A DNA stretch of 64,000 nt from Fluviicola taffensis DSM 16823. Lineage in GTDB: Bacteria > Bacteroidota > Bacteroidia > Flavobacteriales_D > Crocinitomicaceae. The notes beneath the pieces were generated by a model, which ran no database searches, was not told the origin of the DNA, and saw only the letters and a program-made list of their open reading frames with translations. Shown here one piece after another: positions 43,429-52,787 of the stretch (positions within the stretch are counted from its first letter, which is position 1; each line of letters begins with the position of its first letter). A program made the translations under genes and the position numbers. The stretch is from NCBI RefSeq assembly GCF_000194605.1, contig NC_015321.1, positions 1,364,001-1,428,000 of the forward strand, in the 5' to 3' direction.

Positions 43429-44592
43429 ATGAAATACTCGCTTATTATTACCATTCTTTTTCTTTTGCCATCCATTTCAAATGCTCAAAACTGGGAAAAT
43501 GTCAGCGATGGTTTAGATGATAACGTCTACGATATGATCAAGTATGACGGTGAATTATTCGTTGGCGGAAAATTTATGTATAAGGTCCAATCATGGAATG
43601 GATTGAACTGGACAACATATAACCATTTAAGCCTTACTGGTATTGCGTTCCCACTTACTTTTAGTGTGCTCAATGATACACTTTATACAGGCGGCGATTA
43701 CCCTTATGTTGGTTCCCAATCAAAAGTTTATAAATTAAAAAATGGTAGCTGGGAGCAAGTGGGTGGAATATTTGACGAATCATCATGGTCATCAACCAAA
43801 AAGCTCATCACTTATGATACAATCGTGGTCTCGGGCGGTAGATTTAGCTCTATTGGGGGTGTTCCGATAAATAATGTTGCCGCATGGGATGGTTCTACTT
43901 GGAACCCCATGGGAAATGGATTTAATGGTACAGTTTCTAATTTCGGAATACATCAAAACACACTATATGCTACAGGATTATTTACCGCATCTGGTGCTGA
44001 CACAACAGTTCAAAATATTGCTAGATGGACAGGAACAAATTGGGAATGCTTTGATAGTTCTGTTGTCTTTAATAGCGCATATGCGTTGAAAAGTTTTCAG
44101 GGTGACTTATTAATAGGTACCGTGGATACTATTGGCGGAGTTGAAATGAATGGAATCGCCAGATGGGATGGAACTAATTACACTGCAATGGGAGATCCAC
44201 AAATTAAGGGTGTAAGTGAATTCTGGGAATTCAACGGTGAATTATACATAGCTGCAACTTTATTTGGAAGCAGCCAATGGATCACAGATCGTGCTGTAAT
44301 GAAATGGAATGGTAACGGTTGGGATCAGTTAGGAAGTCAATTTAATGAAACCGTTTATTGCTTGGAAGATTACAACAACATGATGTTTTGTGGTGGTCAA
44401 TATTCAAGTCCAACTTCACACATAGCGCGATTTAACTCTTCACTAGGCATACTAGAACAAGATAAAATTCAAAATCGGGAGGTTATAAAAATCGTTGATC
44501 TTATGGGACGTGAAACAGAATTCAAGCCGAATACTACCTTAATATATATTTATAGTGATGGCACTTCAGAGAAAGTCTTTCGAGTTCAGTAA
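43429..44592 (+). CDS. Secreted propeller-like repeat protein with short T9SS-like tail
   Basis: 387 residues. A signal peptide (MKYSLIITILFLLPSISNAQ) precedes about six repeats of roughly 50 residues with a Trp pattern (AAWDGSTWNPMGNG, ARWTGTNWECFDSS, ARWDGTNYTAMGDP, MKWNGNGWDQLGSQ), consistent with a beta-propeller. The C-terminal ~45 residues (EVIKIVDLMGRETEFKPNT then IYIYSDGTSEKVFRVQ) look like a shortened T9SS sorting domain. No enzyme motif is visible. It begins the group of small secreted proteins up to 48.2 kb. Confidence 0.78.
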   Translation: MKYSLIITILFLLPSISNAQNWENVSDGLDDNVYDMIKYDGELFVGGKFMYKVQSWNGLNWTTYNHLSLTGIAFPLTFSVLNDTLYTGGDYPYVGSQSKVYKLKNGSWEQVGGIFDESSWSSTKKLITYDTIVVSGGRFSSIGGVPINNVAAWDGSTWNPMGNGFNGTVSNFGIHQNTLYATGLFTASGADTTVQNIARWTGTNWECFDSSVVFNSAYALKSFQGDLLIGTVDTIGGVEMNGIARWDGTNYTAMGDPQIKGVSEFWEFNGELYIAATLFGSSQWITDRAVMKWNGNGWDQLGSQFNETVYCLEDYNNMMFCGGQYSSPTSHIARFNSSLGILEQDKIQNREVIKIVDLMGRETEFKPNTTLIYIYSDGTSEKVFRVQ

Positions 44593-44643
44593 GATAATTA
44601 CTCCATTGAACGAAAATAATCGTTACTTGTACCGCTCAAAAAA

Positions 44644-45627
44644 ATGAAACCTATGAAACGAATAATCTACCTAAACAGCATCATTTGTTTATTTCTTCTA
44701 AGCTGTAACAACGATGATGCAAAAGTGATTGGAGAAAAGCACCAGGATTTCAAACAAGAAATCCAAACAACGCAATTCGTAGAACCACAAGTCGAAATGG
44801 CTTCATTTGACGCAAGTTTTGAAGATGAATACCGCGAGAATATTTCAGAAGGAAGTATAACTTATAACGTTCAAGCAAATTCTGCAAGTTATACCACAGC
44901 TGATATAGAAGAAACCAATGCTGTTTCCGTAAAAAATGCACAGAAAAAGGTTCAAACGAAGAAAAAAATTATCAAAAATGGAAGTATGCGTATTAAATCC
45001 AAGCGATTTAATGAAAGCAAAAAAGACTTTGATAAAATCATCAAATCCTTAAATGGATATTACGAAAACGAAGAATTAGATAAGAACGAAGAGCGCATTC
45101 AATACGATTTAATCATTCGTCTACCTTCCAAAAATTTCGAACAATTGGTGCAAGGAATAGAAAGTGGAAAAGATGAAATTCTGTTCAAGAAAATAAACTC
45201 AAACGACGTTACAGAAGAATTTCTAGACATAGAAACAAGACTTGAGAACAAGCGCAAGTATCTAAAACGATACAACGAACTTTTGAACAAAGCAAAAAAC
45301 GTCAATGAAATTCTAAGTATTGAAGAAAACATTCGTCAATTGATGGAGGAAATTGAAAGCAAAGAAGGGCGTTTGAAATACCTCAGCGACCAAGTTGATT
45401 TGAGCACGCTTCACGTCATTTTGTTCAAAGAATATGCAGTAAAAGAAGTCCAAATAACAAAAGATCCATTCTCTTCTCGCGCTGGAAATTCTTTGGCATC
45501 GGGTTGGGATTCTATCATCAACTTTCTATTGTGGACCGTTTCAAAATGGCCAATAATTTTACTCATCGCTGTTATAGCTTGGTTTGCAAGAAGACACTGG
45601 AAGAAACGAAAAGATGCGAGTAAGTAG
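44644..45627 (+). CDS. DUF4349 domain lipoprotein
   Basis: 327 residues (second Met at 4 possible). A lipobox LLSC places the lipidated Cys near residue 21. The DUF4349 domain (about 105-260: NGSMRIKSKRFNESKKDF, LIIRLPSKNFEQLV, SNDVTEEFLDIETRLENKRK) includes a strongly helical coiled-coil-like part (NINEILSIEENIRQL-type). One C-terminal TM helix (WPIILLIAVIAWFA) and a basic tail follow, so the protein may span from membrane to periplasm. The function of DUF4349 is unknown. Confidence 0.88.
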   Translation: MKPMKRIIYLNSIICLFLLSCNNDDAKVIGEKHQDFKQEIQTTQFVEPQVEMASFDASFEDEYRENISEGSITYNVQANSASYTTADIEETNAVSVKNAQKKVQTKKKIIKNGSMRIKSKRFNESKKDFDKIIKSLNGYYENEELDKNEERIQYDLIIRLPSKNFEQLVQGIESGKDEILFKKINSNDVTEEFLDIETRLENKRKYLKRYNELLNKAKNVNEILSIEENIRQLMEEIESKEGRLKYLSDQVDLSTLHVILFKEYAVKEVQITKDPFSSRAGNSLASGWDSIINFLLWTVSKWPIILLIAVIAWFARRHWKKRKDASK

Positions 45628-45645
45628 AATCTGTTTCATTTCAAA

Positions 45646-46365
45646 ATGATGTTTGACTTTATGAGACCATTACTAATTCTAGCACTTACCCTTAAACTTG
45701 GGCTTGTTCTTGGACAACCACTTATTGGAATTGAATTCCCCGTAATAAAAAACGAAGGTCAGACAATGGAAAGCTTTATCCCCGAATGCTGGACAGTTGT
45801 TGACTCAACTAAAGGCGATTTGAATGGTGATAATGAATTGGATATTGCATTCGCTATTAAAAGCAAAGACAGCTTAACAAGCTATTCTTTTATTGAGTTC
45901 GAAGGTGAGCAAAGAGTCCATAAAATGGAGGTAGAGAAATATCCCAGAAGCATCCTAATAGTTGCACTTAAACAACCAGGGGGAAATAATTTCAGCTTAA
46001 TAGAGCAAAGTAATTCAATAATCAGTGGATTGGCCTCGAAAATTCAAATAGACAACCGTCTCTTGAAAATTGAATACCATTCAGATAATATGGAGCGTAA
46101 TTTCTCAAACAATACCAAGTATTTTTTCAGTTATCAAAATGAACAGCTAGTGTTAATCAAGGTTAAGAGATTCGAACTATATGCCGGATGGACTCAGCAT
46201 TTTATTCTTGATTTTAGTAGCCAAAAATTGGAATTGACCAAGGGAAAGTTGAATGCTGAAAAACAAAACATTATATGGAAAAATCTGGAACCTATTCAAC
46301 CAAAAACAATGAGGGATTTTGAAAGTCCTTACCGTTGGTATATAACTGAAGGAATATACATATAA
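45646..46365 (+). CDS. Secreted protein of unknown function, single FG-GAP-like motif
   Basis: 239 residues. A signal peptide (FMRPLLILALTLKLGLVLGQ) is preceded by a few residues, so Met6 (45661) is an alternative start. A single calcium-binding-like stretch, GDLNGDNELDIAFAI, occurs at about residue 58, as in FG-GAP/EF-hand-like repeats. The rest (EVEKYPRSILIVALKQPGG, WTQHFILDFSSQKLEL) is not recognised. It lies 18 bases after the DUF4349 gene. Confidence 0.65.
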   Translation: MMFDFMRPLLILALTLKLGLVLGQPLIGIEFPVIKNEGQTMESFIPECWTVVDSTKGDLNGDNELDIAFAIKSKDSLTSYSFIEFEGEQRVHKMEVEKYPRSILIVALKQPGGNNFSLIEQSNSIISGLASKIQIDNRLLKIEYHSDNMERNFSNNTKYFFSYQNEQLVLIKVKRFELYAGWTQHFILDFSSQKLELTKGKLNAEKQNIIWKNLEPIQPKTMRDFESPYRWYITEGIYI

Positions 46366-46500
46366 AAGGATTGCGTTATTCGCAAGTGCAGAACACTCTT
46401 TCAATGGAATAATGTTTAACTATAATTTGGCCTTATCCACATCATTATTAATAAATGGTACATTACTAACACGTTATGCATTATTTTTTATTTTTGATTC

Positions 46501-47409
46501 ATGAAAGTATTTATTTCCATAGCCGCCTTTTTCCTTTCCTTGTCCATTTTCTCACAGAGTAGAATGAATATTTCAGGAACAAGACTGACCATAGTTCCTC
46601 CATTTGAGAAATTTACTTTTTCAACCTATTTTCCCGTTATCGGGGAAGATTACCATTATGAAATTAGTGCACTGGAAATACCCCCAAGCGAGCACACTAT
46701 TTTTAGTTCCCAGATAGATTCTGTTACTTATGCTAAAGAAGGATACGCTGTTGTGAAACAATCTAAAATTATCATTGATGGTTTTCCTATGAAAATCGTT
46801 CGACTTAGAGGAGGGAATACTGAATCCTATCGAATATTATATGGTGATTCTACTTTTTCCGCAATTATTACCATTTCATTTTTCACCAATAAAGAACCTG
46901 ATTTAGGGGAAAAATTAATGAACTCCGTTAAATCAATCAAGGTTGACAGGATCAATAAAATTAATTGGAGTAAACACCTTGTTATTGTGCCTCCTGCAAA
47001 TAATAAATTTAAACTTGTAGAAGGCAGTTTTTATGGAAGGCTCCTTTTTACAGTAGAAGGAAAACAAACGGTTAGTTTGTGGGACGAATCGTCCATTATA
47101 GTCAAGCAAATATCTAGACCCGAAAATACGAGCAATGAAAAAATTGTTGCCCAATTCATCCCAGATTTACTATTGTCTGAAAAAGGATTAGAACTGAAAA
47201 AAGTAATCTATGACGGAACTTCTAGTGTAGATGGAAAAGAAGTTCATCAATTTATTGCTGACTGTACAATTCAAGGGGGAAAAAGCATCCGTTTCAATGT
47301 GATTGGTTATTTAGGAGACGAGTATGCTTTATTCTTACAAACCACTTCCACCAATGAAAACGACATGCCTGAAATTGACCGTTTTATAAAAGAAATGAAG
47401 CTAAAATAA
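46501..47409 (+). CDS. Secreted protein of unknown function with two related halves
   Basis: 302 residues. A signal peptide (MKVFISIAAFFLSLSIFSQ) is followed by two ~135-residue halves that look homologous: TRLTIVPPFEKFTFST near residue 28 and KHLVIVPPANNKFKLVEG near residue 160. Each is followed by a VKQS/IVKQ strand and ends in a LMNSVKSIKV/FIKEMKLK-type helix. This suggests an internal duplication of one small domain. No motif of known function is seen. Confidence 0.65.
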   Translation: MKVFISIAAFFLSLSIFSQSRMNISGTRLTIVPPFEKFTFSTYFPVIGEDYHYEISALEIPPSEHTIFSSQIDSVTYAKEGYAVVKQSKIIIDGFPMKIVRLRGGNTESYRILYGDSTFSAIITISFFTNKEPDLGEKLMNSVKSIKVDRINKINWSKHLVIVPPANNKFKLVEGSFYGRLLFTVEGKQTVSLWDESSIIVKQISRPENTSNEKIVAQFIPDLLLSEKGLELKKVIYDGTSSVDGKEVHQFIADCTIQGGKSIRFNVIGYLGDEYALFLQTTSTNENDMPEIDRFIKEMKLK

Positions 47410-47479
47410 ATAAGCGAATTGAAAGAACGTAACACTCTGAACTAATTAAATCGAAAGATTGTAACGAATAAACTAAAAC

Positions 47480-48166
47480 ATGAGGAACAGGCTATTTTTT
47501 ATTATTCCATTCTATTTGCTCGTAAGTTGTTCCGCCGATTTTATGTGTGGTGATGAACAAGAAACTGTAATCATTCGGAAAAATAAAGTTGAAAAAAGAA
47601 TAGGTTATTCCTATGTTCCGGAAAGCGATTCATTATCGGACATAGAGTCTATTGAATATTTTGATCAACAAGGCAATTTGACCCTTTTTCAACATTACAT
47701 GTCAGGTGCAGTGGTCAGACAAAAAAAGTATGAGTATGATGAACATGGACGCCAGCTAAAAGTTCACGATAGCATCAGCAATTCTTACCGTGTTTTTGAA
47801 TACGGAAATAGTTGCGATGCTCTAAAAAGCATTCAATACAGTGCCAAAAATGAAGTGTTAAGTTATGTTGAGTACTCGGATTCTGCCGGTTATAAAGTTT
47901 ATAAACAGTATAGCCCTAACGGAGATTTACTAAATTATTCCCTAAATAAAATGGATCAACATAAAAATCCTCTGAGTTTTGAAGGCTATCTATTCGACTA
48001 CGAATATGACAAAAAAGGCAATCTATTGAAGCAAACCCGATTATATAAAGGACAAACATCAACAACCATTTTTGAGAGAAACAACAAAGGATTGATCGTA
48101 AAACAACAAATTATTCAAAATGAAGAATATTTGGGAGGAAGTTATTTTAGGTATGAATATTATTAA
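47480..48166 (+). CDS. Lipoprotein with YD-repeat-like sequence
   Basis: 228 residues. The lipobox VSCS gives a lipidated Cys near residue 17. The body has RHS/YD-like units (YEYDEHGRQLKVHDSI, FDYEYDKKGNLLKQTRL, FERNNKGLIVKQQI), a beta-repeat pattern also seen in wall-associated proteins. The protein is far too short to be an RHS toxin shell. It probably faces the periplasm or surface. Function unknown. Confidence 0.65.
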   Translation: MRNRLFFIIPFYLLVSCSADFMCGDEQETVIIRKNKVEKRIGYSYVPESDSLSDIESIEYFDQQGNLTLFQHYMSGAVVRQKKYEYDEHGRQLKVHDSISNSYRVFEYGNSCDALKSIQYSAKNEVLSYVEYSDSAGYKVYKQYSPNGDLLNYSLNKMDQHKNPLSFEGYLFDYEYDKKGNLLKQTRLYKGQTSTTIFERNNKGLIVKQQIIQNEEYLGGSYFRYEYY

Positions 48167-48268
48167 AAAAGTCAAAATAAAACATTTAATCTCAAATTAA
48201 TTCGCCACTCTTAATTCATAATTCGCAATTCCAATCGTATCTTTACGATTCACATAATTTCGAGTTTT

Positions 48269-49666
48269 ATGAATTTTAATACATCCGCTGTGTTCGACCA
48301 GCAAGAAGGCCTTGTTGTCCTTGTTGGGAAGAAAATTGAACCGCAAACCAAATTGCCCAAAGTAATTGCCGAAGAATTAGAATCTTTTCACAAAGATGCC
48401 GATTCACAATTCTTGTACTTGCCTATCAAAGGAAAACACTATGTGTTTATCAAGGATCAGGCAACCGATGAGAAGCAACGAATTATGGGAAACAAACTTC
48501 GTGGAGCTTTACCCAAAACCGTGAAAAGCATTTTCATTGATGGCGGAAAATCAAATAGCTTATTGCTTGCCGAAGGGTTTGCACTTTCCAACTATCAGTA
48601 TTTAAGATACCGCAAAGAAGCTACGAAGGAAAAATTTGCACTAGAGTCAATTGATTTTTCTACAAAAATTACTCCAGCAGTTATTGCAGAATTAACTGCA
48701 ACAGTAAAAGCCGTTTTCTGGGCACGTGATTTAGTGAACGAACCAGTTTCAGGCTTGAATGCAACGCAACTTGCAGAATCAATTGAGGAAAAAGGAAAAG
48801 AAGCCAAATTTTCAGTAACCATTTTAGAGAAATCGAAAATTGAAGCCTTGAAAATGGGAGGTCTTCTCTCTGTAAATAAAGGATCAATTGATCCACCAAC
48901 ATTCACCATCATTGAATACAAACCAAAAAAAGCGAGCAACAAAAAACCAATTGTTTTAGTTGGAAAAGGAGTTGTTTACGATACTGGAGGTTTGAGCTTG
49001 AAACCAACAGCTGGTTCTATGGATTCCATGAAATCAGACATGGCTGGAGCAGCAATGATGGCTGGAACTATTTACGCTGCAGCAATGATGGAACTTCCAA
49101 TTCATTTAATCGGATTGATTCCCGCAACAGATAATCGCCCAGGATTGAATGCGTATGCCCCTGGAGACATTATCACCATGTATGATGGCACAACGGTTGA
49201 AGTATTAAATACAGACGCTGAGGGACGCATGATTTTAGCAGATGCTTTGGCTTACTCAGAGAAATTCAAACCAGAATTGGTTATAGACGCTGCAACACTA
49301 ACTGGAGCTGCAGTTCGCGCAATTGGTTCAAAAGCTTCCATCATTATGGGAAATGCAGATAAAAAATATTTCAACCTATTGAATGAAGCAGGAATGGAAA
49401 CCTACGAACGCGTGGTTGAATTCCCTTTCTGGGATGATTACTACGATGAAATGAAATCCAAAATTGCAGATTTGAACAACATCGGAAGCGGTTATGCCGG
49501 AATGATTACAGCAGGAAAATTCTTAGAACACTTCGTGAAATCACCTTATATCCACATGGACATTGCAGGCCCTGCTTTCTTAGACAAACCACAAGATTAC
49601 AGAGGTTTTGGAGGAACAGGTACAGGAATTCGTTTATTGATTTCTTTCTTGAAAAAACTAGCATAA
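48269..49666 (+). CDS. M17 leucyl aminopeptidase
   Basis: 465 residues. The C-terminal catalytic domain contains the dinuclear metal motifs VLVGKGVVYDTGGLSLKP, SMDSMKSDMAGAA and LNTDAEGRMILADALAYSE; the usual NTDAEGRL has Met here. ATLTGA and the late GFGGTGTGIR stretch are also present. M17 enzymes remove N-terminal residues from peptides in the cytoplasm. A TATCTTTA element 23 bases upstream is a near-match to the -7 promoter. pdxA follows after one base. Confidence 0.93.
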   Translation: MNFNTSAVFDQQEGLVVLVGKKIEPQTKLPKVIAEELESFHKDADSQFLYLPIKGKHYVFIKDQATDEKQRIMGNKLRGALPKTVKSIFIDGGKSNSLLLAEGFALSNYQYLRYRKEATKEKFALESIDFSTKITPAVIAELTATVKAVFWARDLVNEPVSGLNATQLAESIEEKGKEAKFSVTILEKSKIEALKMGGLLSVNKGSIDPPTFTIIEYKPKKASNKKPIVLVGKGVVYDTGGLSLKPTAGSMDSMKSDMAGAAMMAGTIYAAAMMELPIHLIGLIPATDNRPGLNAYAPGDIITMYDGTTVEVLNTDAEGRMILADALAYSEKFKPELVIDAATLTGAAVRAIGSKASIIMGNADKKYFNLLNEAGMETYERVVEFPFWDDYYDEMKSKIADLNNIGSGYAGMITAGKFLEHFVKSPYIHMDIAGPAFLDKPQDYRGFGGTGTGIRLLISFLKKLA

Positions 49667-49667
49667 G

Positions 49668-50786
49668 ATGGAAAAAGAGAAAGAAAAAATCAAAGAAGAA
49701 GGCCGTGCAGTTCCGATTCGTGTAGGAATTTCTATTGGAGATATCAATGGAATTGGACCAGAAATCGTTATCAAAGCTTTAGCAGATAGTCGATTGCTTT
49801 TAGATTGCACTCCGATTATTTATGCATCTTCCAAAACCATCTCTTTTCACAAGAAGGCGATAAACGAACCAGAATTCAATTATCAAAATTGTAAATCTGC
49901 AACAGAAGCTGTAAATCGCAAGATTAACATTGTGAATGTGTGGAACGAAGAAGTTCAATTTGAACTAGGAAAAGGTACAGAAGCAAGCGGTAAATACGCA
50001 TTTCTTTCACTAGAAAAAGCTACAGAAGATTTAGCAGCTGGAAAAATAGATGTGCTGGTTACAGCACCAATCTCCAAAGAAGCAATCGGAAAAGCTGGAT
50101 TTCAATTTCCAGGGCACACCGAATACTTAGCGCATTTGGCTGGGATGGATGAAGCATTGATGATGATGGTAAGTGGTTCGTTGCGTGTTGCATTGGTAAC
50201 AACTCACCTTCCATTAAAAGATGTTTCTAGTTCACTAACGCGTGAAAAAATTCTGTCGAAAATAAAAGAATTAGACAGCAGTTTGAAGAAAGATTTCGGA
50301 ATTCAACGACCTAAAATTGCAGTTTTTGGATTAAATCCACACGCAAGTGAGAACGGAAAAATGGGAACTGAAGAAGCAGAAATCATCACTCCGGCAATAA
50401 ATGCTGCTCGAAATGAAGATATTTTTGCCCTCGGGCCTTTCCCAGCAGACGGCTTTTTTGGAAGTCCAAATAGGGGTCAATACGATGCCGTTTTGGCCAT
50501 GTATCACGACCAAGGATTGGCAGCTTTTAAAGCATTAGCATTTGAAGATGGCGTAAATTATACTGCTGGTTTACCAATAGTTAGAACGTCCCCAGATCAT
50601 GGAACAGCTTTCGACATTGCAGGGAAAAACGAAGCAAATCCGCAATCAATGAGAAGTGCAATTTATCTGGCAATGGATATCTACAATACACGCAAATTTT
50701 TAAAAGAAGTTGCTCTGAATCCATTACAAGCTCAAGAGTCCTCTCACCATAGAAAAAGAGGAGCTCGCGAACATGAAATTGAGTAA
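49668..50786 (+). CDS. pdxA: 4-hydroxythreonine-4-phosphate dehydrogenase
   Basis: 372 residues. It performs the NAD-dependent oxidation in pyridoxal-5-phosphate synthesis (DXP-dependent route). Motifs: ISIGDINGIGPEIVIKAL, TAPISKEAIGKAGFQFPGHT with conserved His, FGLNPHASENGKMG, GPFPADGFFG, AMYHDQGLAAFKAL and RTSPDHGTAFDIAG. The N-terminus has a charged extension (MEKEKEKIKEEGRAVPIR) and the C-terminus a charged tail (ESSHHRKRGAREHEIE) beyond the usual end. It starts one base after the aminopeptidase stop, so the two are co-transcribed. Confidence 0.95.
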   Translation: MEKEKEKIKEEGRAVPIRVGISIGDINGIGPEIVIKALADSRLLLDCTPIIYASSKTISFHKKAINEPEFNYQNCKSATEAVNRKINIVNVWNEEVQFELGKGTEASGKYAFLSLEKATEDLAAGKIDVLVTAPISKEAIGKAGFQFPGHTEYLAHLAGMDEALMMMVSGSLRVALVTTHLPLKDVSSSLTREKILSKIKELDSSLKKDFGIQRPKIAVFGLNPHASENGKMGTEEAEIITPAINAARNEDIFALGPFPADGFFGSPNRGQYDAVLAMYHDQGLAAFKALAFEDGVNYTAGLPIVRTSPDHGTAFDIAGKNEANPQSMRSAIYLAMDIYNTRKFLKEVALNPLQAQESSHHRKRGAREHEIE

Positions 50787-50834
50787 GAGAAGGAATGGCT
50801 TTCGAAAGAGGTAAGCGTCGGTGCAGACACAAAC

Positions 50835-50849
50835 AAAAGCACTGCTTTT
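50835..50849 (+). terminator. Short hairpin after pdxA
   Basis: AAAAGC-ACT-GCTTTT is a perfect 6-bp stem with a 3-base loop ending in four Ts. It is short and AT-rich, so a weak terminator at best. Confidence 0.4.
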
Positions 50850-50947
50850 AACAAGGTGAAGCATCAACGCAAACAGTAAAATACAAGGTGAAAATAAAAT
50901 TTAGATGAATTTAAATCAATAATAAGTATGTATTCGTTTATTTTTTC

Positions 50948-50955
50948 TACCTTTG
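50948..50955 (+). promoter_or_regulatory. -7 promoter element of the DUF177-acc operon
   Basis: TACCTTTG fits the TAnnTTTG consensus exactly. It places the transcript start at about 50961-50964, which rules out a TTG start at 50953 and supports the GTG at 50974. Confidence 0.65.
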
Positions 50956-50973
50956 CCCTCCAATTTTTGTGTA

Positions 50974-51606
50974 GTGAAGAAGTCTACGAATGAGTTCATA
51001 ATCCCCTTTGTTGGATTAAAAATAGGGACTTATAGCTATGAGTTCGACATAAACAAATCGTTCTTTGAAGGTGTTGAAGAAACCCTGATTGAAGATGCAA
51101 AAGTCCGAGTGGATTTAGTATTTGAGAAGAAGGAAACAATGATGATAGCGGAATTTTCGCTTTCAGGAACTGTGTCCACTCCATGTGATCGTTGTAACGA
51201 TCCGATGGATATGCAGATCCATGGAGATTACCGCATTGTTTACAAGTTTGGAACAGAAATTTCTGAAGACGAGAATTTAATTATTCTTCATCCAGAAACG
51301 TTTGAACTAAATGTTTCAGCACCGATCTATGAATTGGTGGTTATTTCATTACCAGCGCGTAAAATTCATCCGCAAGGAGAATGCAACGAAGAAGTAATGG
51401 GTTTGTATAACAAGTACATTGTGAATGCAAATGAACCAGAAACCAAAGAATGGGACGAAGACGATGATGATTGGGACGATGAAGACGACGACAACGAAGA
51501 TCAAGGTGATTGGAAGGATGAAGACGAAGAGGATGACGATTCGGACGAACCAGATAACGACAAACCAATTGATCCAAGATGGTCGGTATTAAAAAATTTG
51601 AATTAA
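50974..51606 (+). CDS. DUF177/YceD-family protein
   Basis: 210 residues from the GTG at 50974 (VKKSTNEFIIPF); the frame is open from 50953, but that lies in the promoter. The conserved YceD region shows SGTVSTPCDRCNDPM with its CxxC, then IILHPETFELNVSAPIYELV and KIHPQGECNEEVM. The last ~55 residues are an Asp/Glu-rich tail (DDDDWDDEDDDNED-type). YceD genes lie next to rpmF in most bacteria and are linked to 23S rRNA/ribosome biogenesis. It is the first gene of the run to accC. Confidence 0.88.
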   Translation: MKKSTNEFIIPFVGLKIGTYSYEFDINKSFFEGVEETLIEDAKVRVDLVFEKKETMMIAEFSLSGTVSTPCDRCNDPMDMQIHGDYRIVYKFGTEISEDENLIILHPETFELNVSAPIYELVVISLPARKIHPQGECNEEVMGLYNKYIVNANEPETKEWDEDDDDWDDEDDDNEDQGDWKDEDEEDDDSDEPDNDKPIDPRWSVLKNLN

Positions 51607-51627
51607 CGATTGAAATAAATAAGTAAA

Positions 51628-51819
51628 ATGGCACATCCAAAGCGCAGAATCTCGACAACACGACGTGACAAGAGAAGAACTCACGTCAAAGCAATTGCGA
51701 AGAACATTGCAACTTGTCCTACAACAGGTCAACCACATTTGTTCCACCATGCTCACTGGCATGAAGGTAAATTGTACTACAAAGGAAGAGTAGTAGCAGA
51801 GAAAGAAGTAGCGATTTAA
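51628..51819 (+). CDS. rpmF: 50S ribosomal protein L32
   Basis: 63 residues. It begins [19 protein letters not shown] as expected for L32. The zinc-ribbon is partly lost: only one Cys ([16 protein letters not shown]) with several His remains, so zinc binding may use His or be absent. It lies 21 bases after the DUF177 gene and 25 bases before plsX. Confidence 0.97.
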   Translation: MAHPKRRISTTRRDKRRTHVKAIAKNIATCPTTGQPHLFHHAHWHEGKLYYKGRVVAEKEVAI

Positions 51820-51844
51820 TTCGCGTTAGTAAGAATTCCTCCTG

Positions 51845-52786
51845 ATGAAGATAGGAATAGATATTTTGGGCGGTGATTTTGCACCTGAGGCCAATTTAGC
51901 CGGTGCAATACTTGCTAGAAAAGAACTTCCTCAGGATGCACGTCTCGTGTTGATTGGCGACCAAGAGCAAATCTTGAGTGGCCTTAACGCGTTGAACGAA
52001 CCTTCGGATGCATATGACATTGTTCATGCCCCGGATGTTATCACCATGCACGATCATCCTACTCGAGCAATTCCAAACAAACCCAATAGCAGTATTGCGG
52101 TTGGTTTTGATTTGCTCGCTAAAAAGGAAATTGACGTTTTTGCAAGTACAGGTAATACTGGAGCGATGCTAGTTGGTGCTATCTATAAGATAAACACCAT
52201 TCCGGGCATTATTCGCCCATGTATTACATCTGTACTGCCTACAGTAAATGGAAAAAACTCCATCTTGCTGGATGTTGGTGCTAATGCTGATTGCAAACCA
52301 GATGTTCTTTATCAATTTGCGGTTCTAGGAAACCTTTACGCCAAAAGCGTTTATGGTATAGAAATTCCAAAAGTTGGTTTGTTGAATATCGGAGAAGAAG
52401 CTTCCAAAGGAAATTTACTGACGATTGCGGCACATAAATTAATGGCTGAATCGGATGAAATTAATTTCATTGGAAACATCGAAGGTCGCGATTTATTTAC
52501 AGGGAAAGCAGACGTGATTGTTTGTGATGGATTTACAGGAAATGTGGTCTTGAAACAAGCGGAAGGTATTTACATGCTTATGCGAAAAAGAGGTATGAGT
52601 GATGAATACTTTGATCGGTTCAATTATGAAAATTATGGTGGAACACCCATTTTAGGTGTGAAAGGTAATGTCATCATTGGTCATGGAATTTCGAATGATA
52701 AAGCTGTGAAAAGCATGTTGCTTCACGCTTACGAAGTAGCTAAATCAGATCTTACTAAAAACATAAACGACGCTTTTAATCAATAA
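51845..52786 (+). CDS. plsX: Phosphate acyltransferase PlsX
   Basis: 313 residues. It converts acyl-ACP to acyl-phosphate at the membrane, the first step of phospholipid synthesis in the PlsX/PlsY route. Visible: [64 protein letters not shown], and [16 protein letters not shown]. The metal-type motif DxxGGD is intact. It is followed by fabH after one base. It supplies acyl-phosphate alongside gpsA-derived glycerol-3-phosphate from elsewhere in the window. Confidence 0.96.
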   Translation: MKIGIDILGGDFAPEANLAGAILARKELPQDARLVLIGDQEQILSGLNALNEPSDAYDIVHAPDVITMHDHPTRAIPNKPNSSIAVGFDLLAKKEIDVFASTGNTGAMLVGAIYKINTIPGIIRPCITSVLPTVNGKNSILLDVGANADCKPDVLYQFAVLGNLYAKSVYGIEIPKVGLLNIGEEASKGNLLTIAAHKLMAESDEINFIGNIEGRDLFTGKADVIVCDGFTGNVVLKQAEGIYMLMRKRGMSDEYFDRFNYENYGGTPILGVKGNVIIGHGISNDKAVKSMLLHAYEVAKSDLTKNINDAFNQ

Positions 52787-52787
52787 A

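Noticed and set aside
47480-48166. RHS/polymorphic toxin fragment
   Set aside because: Only a few YD-like units are present, with a complete lipoprotein signal and a natural stop; there is no toxin domain or immunity gene.
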